A DNA stretch of 17,207 nt from an uncultured Senegalimassilia sp. (GTDB taxonomy: Bacteria; Actinomycetota; Coriobacteriia; Coriobacteriales; Eggerthellaceae): NCBI RefSeq assembly GCF_934632265.1, contig NZ_CAKTYH010000033.1:1-17207 (forward strand), in the 5' to 3' direction. This document shows, one piece after another, positions 1 to 6,120 of this stretch. The stretch's first letter is position 1; the number at the start of each line of letters is the position of its first letter. Position numbers and translations under genes: made by a program. A model generated the notes under the pieces. The model searched no databases. It was not told the DNA's origin and saw only the letters and a list, made by a program, of their open reading frames with translations.

Positions 1-60
1 CTTCACATGGGCGACGAACTTCGGGCACATCATACCCTCGACGGTGAGCTTCTTTTCCAT
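1..60 (-). CDS. copZ: Copper chaperone-like HMA protein, N-terminal fragment
   Basis: Only the first 20 codons are in the window; the gene runs off the left edge. The visible residues MEKKLTVEGMMCPKFVAHVK match the start of a heavy-metal-associated (HMA) domain: beta strand 1, then the GMxC metal loop, then the start of helix 1. Such small proteins carry Cu(I) in the cytosol to the CopA ATPase. The ATG lies 6 bp after the copA stop codon on the same strand, so it is the last visible gene of csoR-copA-copZ and is probably translationally coupled; I see no strong Shine-Dalgarno sequence. Oddity: the usual CxxC is Cys12-Pro-Lys-Phe15, so the second metal ligand is missing. The copZ name rests on position and the HMA start; without the rest of the gene the function is provisional. 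Confidence 0.75.
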   Translation of the reverse strand, partial: MEKKLTVEGMMCPKFVAHVK

Positions 61-66
61 GATGAT

Positions 67-2466
67 CTACTGTTCCGCGGGCGCACCCGCATCGATTGCC
101 TGGATATCCTGCTCGGATGCGCTCGCATCCGCAGTTTCTTCGTTAGGGCCGCCTTGCTTGGCGGCCAACCGCTGTGCCGCAGCCGAGCTGAACCGGGGCT
201 TCCAGGAACGCAAGCGCAGCGCATTCGACACCACGCATACGCTCGAGCAGCTCATAGCCGCCGCGGCGATCATGGGGTTGAGCGTGAAACCGGCGAACGA
301 GAACACGCCGGCGGCCACCGGAATGCAAATCGCATTGTAGATCAACGCCCAGAACAGGTTCTGCTTGATATTGCGCAGCGTCGAACGCGACAGCTGGATG
401 GCTGCAGGCACATCAAGGACATCGGAGCGCATGAGCACCACATCGGCGCTGTCGATGGCGATATCGGTACCCGCCCCGATGGCGATGCCCACATCGGCTC
501 GCGCGAGCGCAGGTGCATCGTTGATACCATCGCCGACCATGGCCACACGGCCCTGCTCAGACAGCAGGCGGATCTGGCGCTCCTTGCCCTCGGGCATCAC
601 GTCGGCGATCACCTCATCGGCGCCGACCTGGCGTTGAATCGCCAACGCGGTGCGTTCGTTATCGCCCGTCAACATGACGGTTCGGATCCCCATAGCCCGA
701 AGCTCGGCGATCGCCGCCGCGCTTGAGGGCTTCACGGTATCTGCCACGGCGATCAAGCCGCACGCCTTTGAGCCGCATGCGAAGAACAAAGGCGTTTTGC
801 CCTGGTCGGCAAGCTGCTGAGCGCGGGACTCGAATGCCGAAACATCCACATTCGCCTGCTGCATGAGCTTTCTGTTTCCGGCATACGCGGCAACACCGTC
901 GACTTCGGCGCGGACACCGCCGCCTGCAACCTGCTCGAACGCTTCAACCGATTGAGGCTGCGCACCGGCAGCTTCGGCCCACTCGACGACCGCCTGCGCA
1001 AGAGGATGCTCGCTACGCTGTTCTACGGAAAGCGCCAGGCTTGCAAACCCCATCTCGTCGATTCCCGAGGCGCGCATCACGTCGGTGACGATCGGCTTGC
1101 CCGTGGTGATGGTGCCGGTTTTGTCGAACACGACCGTTTTCACATCGTGCGCAACCTCGAGCGCCTCGGCCGACTTCACCAAAATACCGCTGGTGGCGCC
1201 ACGTCCCGTGCCGACCATAATGGCCGTAGGCGTTGCCAACCCGAGCGCACACGGGCAGCTGATAACCAAAACGGAGATGGCGTGCGTAAGAGCGGTGGAA
1301 ACGCTGCCGGACACGAACATCCACACGACGAATGCCGCAAGGGCGATAGCGATGACCGCGGGAACGAACACGCCGGCGATTTTATCGGCGATCTTCTCGA
1401 TAGGCGCTTTGGTCGACGTAGCCTCGTCAACCAGGCGGATGATGCCGGCAAGCGTGGTGTCCGCCCCGACGCGGTCCGCGCGCATGACGAACCAGCCGGA
1501 CTTGTTCACGGTAGCGCCCGTGACCGCATCGCCCGCATGCTTGGAAACAGGCACGCTCTCGCCCGTGATGACCGACTGATCCACCACGCCGTCGCCTTCA
1601 AGTACGATGCCATCGACGGGCACGCCTTCGCCGGCTTTTACGACAAGCATGTCGCCCACACGCACCTGTTCAACGGGAACGCGACGTTCGGATCCATCGG
1701 ATTCGCGACGCGTCGCCTCTTTCGGCGTTAGATCCATGAGCTTGGTGATGGCATCGGTGGTCTTGCCCTTCGCCCGTGCTTCGAAGTACTTGCCCAGCGT
1801 GATAAGCGTCAAGATCATGGCCGCCGACTCGAAGTACAGGTCCATGGCGGCCGCATGTGCGAAGTCGATGTCGCCGTGCCCCATGCCCCAGCCGATGCGA
1901 TAGATGGCGGCGATACCATATATGGTGGACGCCGCCGAGCCGAGCGCGATGAGCGAATCCATGTTCGGGGCTCCATGGGCAAGCGTCTTGAAACCCACGC
2001 GGAAGAACTTGAAGTTCACGAAGATGACGGGCAGCAGCAGCAGGAGCTGCGTGAACGCGAACGTGAGCATGTTCTCATGGCCAAGGAACACGCCAGGGAG
2101 CGGCCAGCCGAACATATGGCCCATGGAAAGATAGAACAGCGGGATGGTGAAGCAGAAACTGACGATCAGGCGCATACGCACCCGTTTCGCCTCGGCGGCG
2201 GAATCGTTCACCGGTCGCGCAGGCTGCTGCACGCTGCCAGCCGTCGACCCCGACTCCGGCCGCGGATACGCGCCATAGCCCGCCTTCTCGACCGCCGCCG
2301 AAATAGCGTCAAGGGTGGAATCGGCGCCGTCGAAATCCACCTCCATGCTGTTCTTCAACAGATTCACGGCCACCGACTCCACGCCCGCAACGCCCGCCGT
2401 GGCCTTCTCCACACGAGCCGAGCAGGCCGCGCACGTCATGCCCGTCACATCGAATGTACGTTTCAT
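67..2466 (-). CDS. copA: Copper-exporting P1B-type ATPase CopA
   Basis: This 799-residue pump uses ATP to move Cu(I) out of the cytosol across the inner membrane. In order: one N-terminal HMA domain with GMTCAAC (Cys12, Cys15); membrane helices from about residue 100; the actuator-domain TGES at 301-304; the CPC ion-site motif (Cys404-Pro-Cys406); the phosphorylated Asp448 in DKTGT; the His487-Pro488 pair; TGDN at 600-603; GDGIND at 645-650. The late helices carry YN and MSCSS motifs, which mark Cu(I) rather than Zn(II) specificity in this family. About 45 residues past the last helix form an Ala/Glu-rich tail with no motif I recognise. The start follows AAGGA by a short gap and lies 20 bp after csoR. 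It is expected to be derepressed by copper through CsoR. Length is normal and all catalytic motifs are intact. Confidence 0.96.
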   Translation of the reverse strand: MKRTFDVTGMTCAACSARVEKATAGVAGVESVAVNLLKNSMEVDFDGADSTLDAISAAVEKAGYGAYPRPESGSTAGSVQQPARPVNDSAAEAKRVRMRLIVSFCFTIPLFYLSMGHMFGWPLPGVFLGHENMLTFAFTQLLLLLPVIFVNFKFFRVGFKTLAHGAPNMDSLIALGSAASTIYGIAAIYRIGWGMGHGDIDFAHAAAMDLYFESAAMILTLITLGKYFEARAKGKTTDAITKLMDLTPKEATRRESDGSERRVPVEQVRVGDMLVVKAGEGVPVDGIVLEGDGVVDQSVITGESVPVSKHAGDAVTGATVNKSGWFVMRADRVGADTTLAGIIRLVDEATSTKAPIEKIADKIAGVFVPAVIAIALAAFVVWMFVSGSVSTALTHAISVLVISCPCALGLATPTAIMVGTGRGATSGILVKSAEALEVAHDVKTVVFDKTGTITTGKPIVTDVMRASGIDEMGFASLALSVEQRSEHPLAQAVVEWAEAAGAQPQSVEAFEQVAGGGVRAEVDGVAAYAGNRKLMQQANVDVSAFESRAQQLADQGKTPLFFACGSKACGLIAVADTVKPSSAAAIAELRAMGIRTVMLTGDNERTALAIQRQVGADEVIADVMPEGKERQIRLLSEQGRVAMVGDGINDAPALARADVGIAIGAGTDIAIDSADVVLMRSDVLDVPAAIQLSRSTLRNIKQNLFWALIYNAICIPVAAGVFSFAGFTLNPMIAAAAMSCSSVCVVSNALRLRSWKPRFSSAAAQRLAAKQGGPNEETADASASEQDIQAIDAGAPAEQ

Positions 2467-2486
2467 ACCTATCCTTCTTTCGGCGC

Positions 2487-2819
2487 CTACCGCGCGAATT
2501 TCTTGATCAGCTGCATGGCTTCATCGATGATCTGCGTGTTGCCCTGCTCGATTTGCTCGACGACGCAGGTTTCCAGGTGGTTTTGCAGCAAGATGGCCGA
2601 GATGCTGTGCACAGCGCTTTCGGCTGCGGAAAGCTGGACGAGCACATCGCCGCAATAGCGGTTGTCATCGATCATCGTTTTCACGCCATTGAGCTGGCCT
2701 ATGACACGATTCAGCCGTTTTTGCAGGTCATCTTGCAACTGCTGGCTGCGTGGCGTGGCCTTGTGATGGCAGCAGCACTGCTTTTGGCTGCAATTTGCCT
2801 CAGAAGCTGCGGCGTTCAT
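2487..2819 (-). CDS. csoR: Copper-sensing repressor CsoR with Cys/His-rich N-terminus
   Basis: A 110-residue all-helical repressor of the CsoR/RcnR family, which releases DNA when it binds Cu(I). The diagnostic Cys-His-Cys ligand set is present: Cys56 (RYC), His81 and Cys85 (NHLETC). The family's RLNRVIGQLNGV helix lies at about 35-46. I chose the ATG at 2819 because GAAAGG lies 6 bp upstream; an ATG two codons earlier would leave no room for the ribosome site. The same frame stays open to 3110, but that extension would cover the promoter and both operators, so I reject it. The first 20 residues carry extra potential ligands (Cys10, Cys15-Cys16-Cys17, His18, His19) that ordinary CsoR proteins lack. 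It heads the csoR-copA-copZ operon and probably represses itself. Confidence 0.93.
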   Translation of the reverse strand: MNAAASEANCSQKQCCCHHKATPRSQQLQDDLQKRLNRVIGQLNGVKTMIDDNRYCGDVLVQLSAAESAVHSISAILLQNHLETCVVEQIEQGNTQIIDEAMQLIKKFAR

Positions 2820-2869
2820 ACGCATCCTTTCGCTGCTTGGCCCCTCATAAGAGACCATCGAGTATTCCA

Positions 2870-2889
2870 ATATACCCCCTGGGGGCATT
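2870..2889. promoter_or_regulatory. Second CsoR-type operator (downstream of the csoR start point)
   Basis: A palindrome with the core TACCCCCTGGGGGCA: five C's followed by T and five G's, flanked by A/T. CsoR operators are typically C-run/G-run palindromes with A/T flanks. It lies between the csoR promoter and the csoR start codon, where a bound repressor would block early elongation. Binding by CsoR is inferred. Confidence 0.7.
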
Positions 2890-2901
2890 CGATTCCTGCT
2901 T

Positions 2902-2929
2902 AGTATATACCCCATAAGGGTATAGTCAA
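2902..2929 (-). promoter_or_regulatory. csoR-copA promoter overlapping a CsoR operator
   Basis: Reading leftward, TTGACT (2929-2924) and TATACT (2907-2902) form -35 and -10 boxes separated by 16 bp. The whole spacer is filled by the inverted repeat TATACCC-CATAA-GGGTATA (2906-2924), a perfect 7-bp repeat with a 5-bp centre. A repressor on this site would exclude RNA polymerase, as known for CsoR promoters. Confidence 0.82.
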
Positions 2930-3103
2930 GACAAAGTTGAGCTATGGCAACTTGTGCCGATCGTTTCACCAGACTAGGTGCGCAAACGGATGCCGACCGC
3001 ATTGCCCGAATCAGAGCACAAGCATGCGCTGCTCCCTGCCCGCATCGGTAGGCAAAACATGCCCTGACTGCTAGGCCGCATTGCCAAGAAACGCCAATAC
3101 TGG
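2930..3103. other. Central spacer between two divergent metal-operon promoters
   Basis: Within the 360-bp gap between csoR and the ArsR-family gene, the outer parts hold promoters and operators. These middle 174 bases show no convincing gene, terminator or repeat. The open frame crossing it on the - strand is only an upstream continuation of the csoR frame. Confidence 0.5.
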
Positions 3104-3131
3104 TTGACAAGACCCTACTGCTGATTATACT
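3104..3131 (+). promoter_or_regulatory. Promoter of the ArsR-family/HMA/CadA operon
   Basis: A perfect -35 box TTGACA (3104-3109) and a near-consensus -10 box TATACT (3126-3131) are separated by 16 bp. The start point would fall at about 3138, inside the adjacent inverted repeat, leaving a leader of about 40 bases before the ATG at 3180. Confidence 0.85.
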
Positions 3132-3149
3132 TATGAACAGTTGCTCATA
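3132..3149. promoter_or_regulatory. SmtB/ArsR-type operator
   Basis: Inverted repeat TATGAACA-GT-TGCTCATA: 8-bp arms with a 2-bp centre and one mismatch. It resembles the TGAACA-type imperfect palindromes bound by SmtB, CzrA and ZiaR. It directly abuts the -10 box and covers the expected start point, so it is the likely self-repression site for the regulator at 3180. Binding is inferred. Confidence 0.75.
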
Positions 3150-3179
3150 TGTTTAGTACTTAGCTGAAAGGTTCAAACT

Positions 3180-3650
3180 ATGGCAAGCGATATCCCCACT
3201 GCCCCGCCCCAGGCGAAGCAGAGCGATGCAGCCGCTATCGGCCAGCCGATGGCATCCAGATCCTGCGCCGACCCATCCCCCGCAACCGGCACGACCGAAA
3301 TCGCAAACGATGACGATTGCCCGTGCGGATGCAACCGCAGCGAAACGCAGCAACGCTTCGACACCATGCCGGATGAGGAGCTGCTCTACGATTTGGCCGA
3401 CCTGTTCAAGGTGTTCGCCGACACCACGCGCATCAAGATACTGTTTGCCCTGATGGCGCGCCCAATGCCTGTTGGCGAACTTGCCGAGGCAATCGGCGCC
3501 ACGCAATCGGCGGTCTCCCATCAGCTGCGCCAGCTCAAGCAAGCCCATCTGGTGAAGTTCCAGAGAGACGGCAAATCCGTCATCTATTCCCTGTCCGACG
3601 ACCACGTGTACACCATGTTGGCGCAGGGCATGACCCATATCTGCGAATAG
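3180..3650 (+). CDS. ArsR/SmtB-family metal-sensing repressor (Zn/Cd type)
   Basis: A 156-residue winged-helix repressor. The core (about 65-156) has the family pattern DLADLFKVFADTTRIKIL, then a recognition region SAVSHQLRQLK (about 110-120) and a beta wing. The C-terminal helix carries Asp140, His142, His153 and Glu156 with the D-x-H-x10-H-x2-E spacing that forms the intersubunit alpha-5 Zn(II) site of SmtB and CzrA. The ELCVC motif of the CadC/ArsR alpha-3 site is absent. The N-terminal extension of about 60 residues is low in structure and contains CPCGC (Cys47, 49, 51), reminiscent of the N-terminal thiols of CadC or ZiaR. The start follows AAAGG by 8 bp. It leads the operon with the HMA protein and the Cd/Zn ATPase and should respond to the metal they export. 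Confidence 0.9.
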   Translation: MASDIPTAPPQAKQSDAAAIGQPMASRSCADPSPATGTTEIANDDDCPCGCNRSETQQRFDTMPDEELLYDLADLFKVFADTTRIKILFALMARPMPVGELAEAIGATQSAVSHQLRQLKQAHLVKFQRDGKSVIYSLSDDHVYTMLAQGMTHICE

Positions 3651-3702
3651 CCGGGCATAGCCCGAGACCATTCGACCCATCCATCAAACGAAAGGAACCA
3701 TC

Positions 3703-3921
3703 ATGCGTAAGACGTTCAAACTCGACGAGCTCGACTGCGCGAACTGCGGGGCGAAGATCGAAGCGGAGATCAAAAAGATCGACGGCGTGAACGACGCCAA
3801 GGTCACCTTCATGACGCAAAAGCTCATGATCGATGCCGACGACGCCCGTTTCGAGCAGATCGTCGACGAAGCCCAAATAGCCGCCCATAAGTACGAGCCC
3901 GACTGCGACATCGTTCGCTAA
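3703..3921 (+). CDS. Stand-alone heavy-metal-associated domain protein
   Basis: A 72-residue protein that is one HMA fold and nothing else. The metal loop is LDCANC (Cys12, Cys15), with Asp in place of the Met-Thr seen in copper chaperones; this DCxxC form is typical of Zn/Cd/Pb ATPase N-terminal domains. A further Cys68 near the end (EPDCD) could add a ligand. The ATG follows AAAGGA by 6 bp. It lies 52 bp after the repressor and 39 bp before the CadA-type ATPase, which lacks its own HMA domain, so it is best read as that domain encoded separately, acting as a metal chaperone or regulator. A small CGGGC-ATA-GCCCG hairpin (3652-3664) precedes it. Confidence 0.88.
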   Translation: MRKTFKLDELDCANCGAKIEAEIKKIDGVNDAKVTFMTQKLMIDADDARFEQIVDEAQIAAHKYEPDCDIVR

Positions 3922-3960
3922 CCGTCATAGGCGCAACGCCGCCGAGAAAGAATCACGACC

Positions 3961-5880
3961 ATGAACAAAAAGCAACGAAAATGGCGCAACCGGATCCTGG
4001 TGGCGCTGGGCTTGTTCGCCATCATCTTCGCCGCTGAGCACCTGCTGCCGCTGGCCGATATGCTGGGCAGCGAGGCCGCTGCGGTCTACCTGCTGTTCGC
4101 GTTGTACCTGGTGCCCTATCTGATTGCCGGCCACGATGTGCTGCTGCGAGCGGTCAGTAATATCAGAAGCGGCCAGGTGTTCGACGAAAACCTGCTCATG
4201 GCCATCGCCACCATCGGCGCGTTCGCCATGATCGCGTTCCCGGACGCGGAGCCTTCGATGGCCGAAGGTTGCGCCGTGATGCTGTTCTACCAGATCGGCG
4301 AGCTGTTCCAAAGCTACGCCGTGGGCAAATCGCGTAAATCCATCGCCGCCATGATGGATATCGCCCCCGATTATGCCAACGTGGAACAAAACGGCGAGCT
4401 TGCGCAGGTCGACCCCGCCGAGGTAGCCGCCGGCGACACGATCGTGGTGAAGCCCGGCGAGCGCGTACCCATCGACGGAACCATCATCGAAGGTGCAAGC
4501 CAGCTTGACACCGCGGCGCTTACCGGCGAATCCGTCCCGCGCCACGTGGAAGCGGGCATGGAGGTCATCAGCGGTTGCGTCAACATGACCGGGCTTTTGC
4601 GCGTACGCACCACGAAGCCCTTCGGCGAATCCACCGTCAGCCGCATCCTCGAGCTGGTGGAAAACGCCGCCGAGAAGAAGGCACGAACCGAGAACTTCAT
4701 CACCCGCTTCGCCCGCTACTACACCCCCACCGTCACGGGGCTGGCCCTGCTGCTGGCCGTCATCCCGCCGCTTCTGGGCATGGGCGCCTGGAGCGATTGG
4801 ATCTTGCGCGGCCTGACGTTCCTGGTGGTCAGCTGCCCGTGCGCCCTGGTCATCAGCGTGCCGCTGTCGTTCTTCGGCGGCATCGGCGGCGCCAGCAAGC
4901 TGGGCGTGCTGGTCAAGGGCAGCAACTACCTTGAGGCGCTTGCCAAGGTGGACACGGTGGTGTTCGACAAAACCGGCACGCTCACCAACGGCACCTTCAA
5001 CGTGGTGGCGGTGCACACCGAACAGGACGTCGACCCCGATCACCTGCTGAGCTATGCCGCACATGCGGAATCCTATTCTGATCACCCCATCGCGCTGTCG
5101 GTAAAGGAGGCCTACTCGGGCAAGATCGACCAGGAGCGCATCCGCGACGTCCGCGAAGAGGCGGGCCATGGCGTGGCCGCGGTCATCGACGAGCATGTGG
5201 TGCTGGTGGGCAACGACAAGCTCATGAACGCCAACGGCACGAGCTACCATGATTGCGAATTGACCGGCACCATCCTGCACGTTTCCATCGATGGAAGCTA
5301 CGCCGGGCATATCGTCATCGCCGACGTGGTGAAAGATGACGCCGCCGAGGCCATCAAGCGTCTCCATGACGCAGGCGTTCGAAAAACGGTCATGCTCACC
5401 GGCGACCGCGCCGAAGTCGCACAAGCCGTATCCGAACAACTGGGAATCGACGAGTTCCACGCGCAGTTGCTGCCTGCCGACAAGGTCGCCCAGGTCGAGC
5501 GCCTGCTTTCCGAGCAGAAAGACGGCGAGAACCTGGCGTTCGTGGGCGACGGCATCAACGATGCCCCCGTGCTCACCCGCGCCGACGTGGGCATCGCCAT
5601 GGGAGCCATGGGGTCGGACGCCGCCATCGAGGCCGCCGACGTGGTGCTCATGGACGACAAACCCTCCAACATCTCGCGCGCCATCCGCCTGGCACGGCGC
5701 ACCATGCGCATCGTATGGCAGAACATCGTGTTCGCCTTGGGCGTGAAGCTGATCGTGCTCGTGCTGGCGGCGGTAGGCATCGCCAATATGTGGCTGGCCG
5801 TCTTCGCGGACGTGGGCGTGGCGATCCTTGCCATCCTCAACGCCATGCGCTGCATGAACGTGAACGGATTGCGCAAGTAG
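3961..5880 (+). CDS. cadA: CadA/ZntA-type Cd/Zn/Pb-exporting P-type ATPase without HMA domain
   Basis: A 639-residue P1B-2 ATPase that expels divalent soft metals (Zn, Cd, Pb) from the cytosol. It begins directly with membrane helices (about residue 10) instead of the usual HMA domain. Landmarks: TGES 188-191; Cys292-Pro-Cys294; catalytic Asp336 in DKTGT; His375-Pro376; TGDR 480-483; GDGIND 529-534. Lys596 in the penultimate helix (GVKLIVL) and Asp617 in the last (ADVGVAIL) correspond to the conserved Lys and Asp that define Zn/Cd selectivity in ZntA; the Cu-type YN and MSxSS motifs are absent. The start lacks a strong ribosome site (AGAAAG about 10 bp upstream), which may mean coupling to the gene before it. 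The exact metal cannot be told from sequence. Confidence 0.94.
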   Translation: MNKKQRKWRNRILVALGLFAIIFAAEHLLPLADMLGSEAAAVYLLFALYLVPYLIAGHDVLLRAVSNIRSGQVFDENLLMAIATIGAFAMIAFPDAEPSMAEGCAVMLFYQIGELFQSYAVGKSRKSIAAMMDIAPDYANVEQNGELAQVDPAEVAAGDTIVVKPGERVPIDGTIIEGASQLDTAALTGESVPRHVEAGMEVISGCVNMTGLLRVRTTKPFGESTVSRILELVENAAEKKARTENFITRFARYYTPTVTGLALLLAVIPPLLGMGAWSDWILRGLTFLVVSCPCALVISVPLSFFGGIGGASKLGVLVKGSNYLEALAKVDTVVFDKTGTLTNGTFNVVAVHTEQDVDPDHLLSYAAHAESYSDHPIALSVKEAYSGKIDQERIRDVREEAGHGVAAVIDEHVVLVGNDKLMNANGTSYHDCELTGTILHVSIDGSYAGHIVIADVVKDDAAEAIKRLHDAGVRKTVMLTGDRAEVAQAVSEQLGIDEFHAQLLPADKVAQVERLLSEQKDGENLAFVGDGINDAPVLTRADVGIAMGAMGSDAAIEAADVVLMDDKPSNISRAIRLARRTMRIVWQNIVFALGVKLIVLVLAAVGIANMWLAVFADVGVAILAILNAMRCMNVNGLRK

Positions 5881-5951
5881 CTGCCGAAAGATGCTGCGAT
5901 GCCAGCCGCGAAACCCGGCGTCACGTCAGCAAAGCTTCGCCCCTGCCCCGT

Positions 5952-5965
5952 TCGAGGAACCTCGA
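5952..5965. repeat. Short inverted repeat TCGAGG-AA-CCTCGA
   Basis: A perfect 6-2-6 inverted repeat in the 240-bp gap between cadA and helD. The 2-base centre is too tight for a full hairpin, so a protein site is likelier than a terminator. The rest of this gap (5881-6040) shows no gene. Confidence 0.35.
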
Positions 5966-6040
5966 TAGCGACACTGTTTCCCGAACATCGACCAAGCGTC
6001 AACCATGTTACGCATAGTATACGCGTTACCTAATTATGGA

Positions 6041-6066
6041 GAGGCCGCCTGAAACCGGGCGGCCTC
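6041..6066 (+). terminator. Strong hairpin between cadA and helD
   Basis: GAGGCCGCC (6041-6049) pairs perfectly with GGCGGCCTC (6058-6066) around an 8-base loop. It is very GC-rich but no T-run follows, so it may be a Rho-independent-like terminator for the cad operon, or a leader structure ahead of helD, whose start is 54 bp further on. Confidence 0.5.
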
Positions 6067-6120
6067 TGGTCGCTTGCGCTAAACTGGAATGCCGAAAATT
6101 CGAGCGAAGGGTGGGCAGCC

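Noticed and set aside
2820-3110. N-terminal extension of CsoR to an upstream start at 3110
   Set aside because: It would place the csoR promoter and both operators within the coding region, and the added residues resemble no CsoR protein.
3925-5460. Long open frame on the - strand opposite cadA (511 codons)
   Set aside because: It mirrors the ATPase codons, has no recognisable domain and no ribosome site, and would run through the catalytic region of cadA.
6041-6066. Rifamycin-associated element upstream of helD
   Set aside because: The stem sequence does not match the rifamycin-associated element as I know it; only a generic GC hairpin is present.
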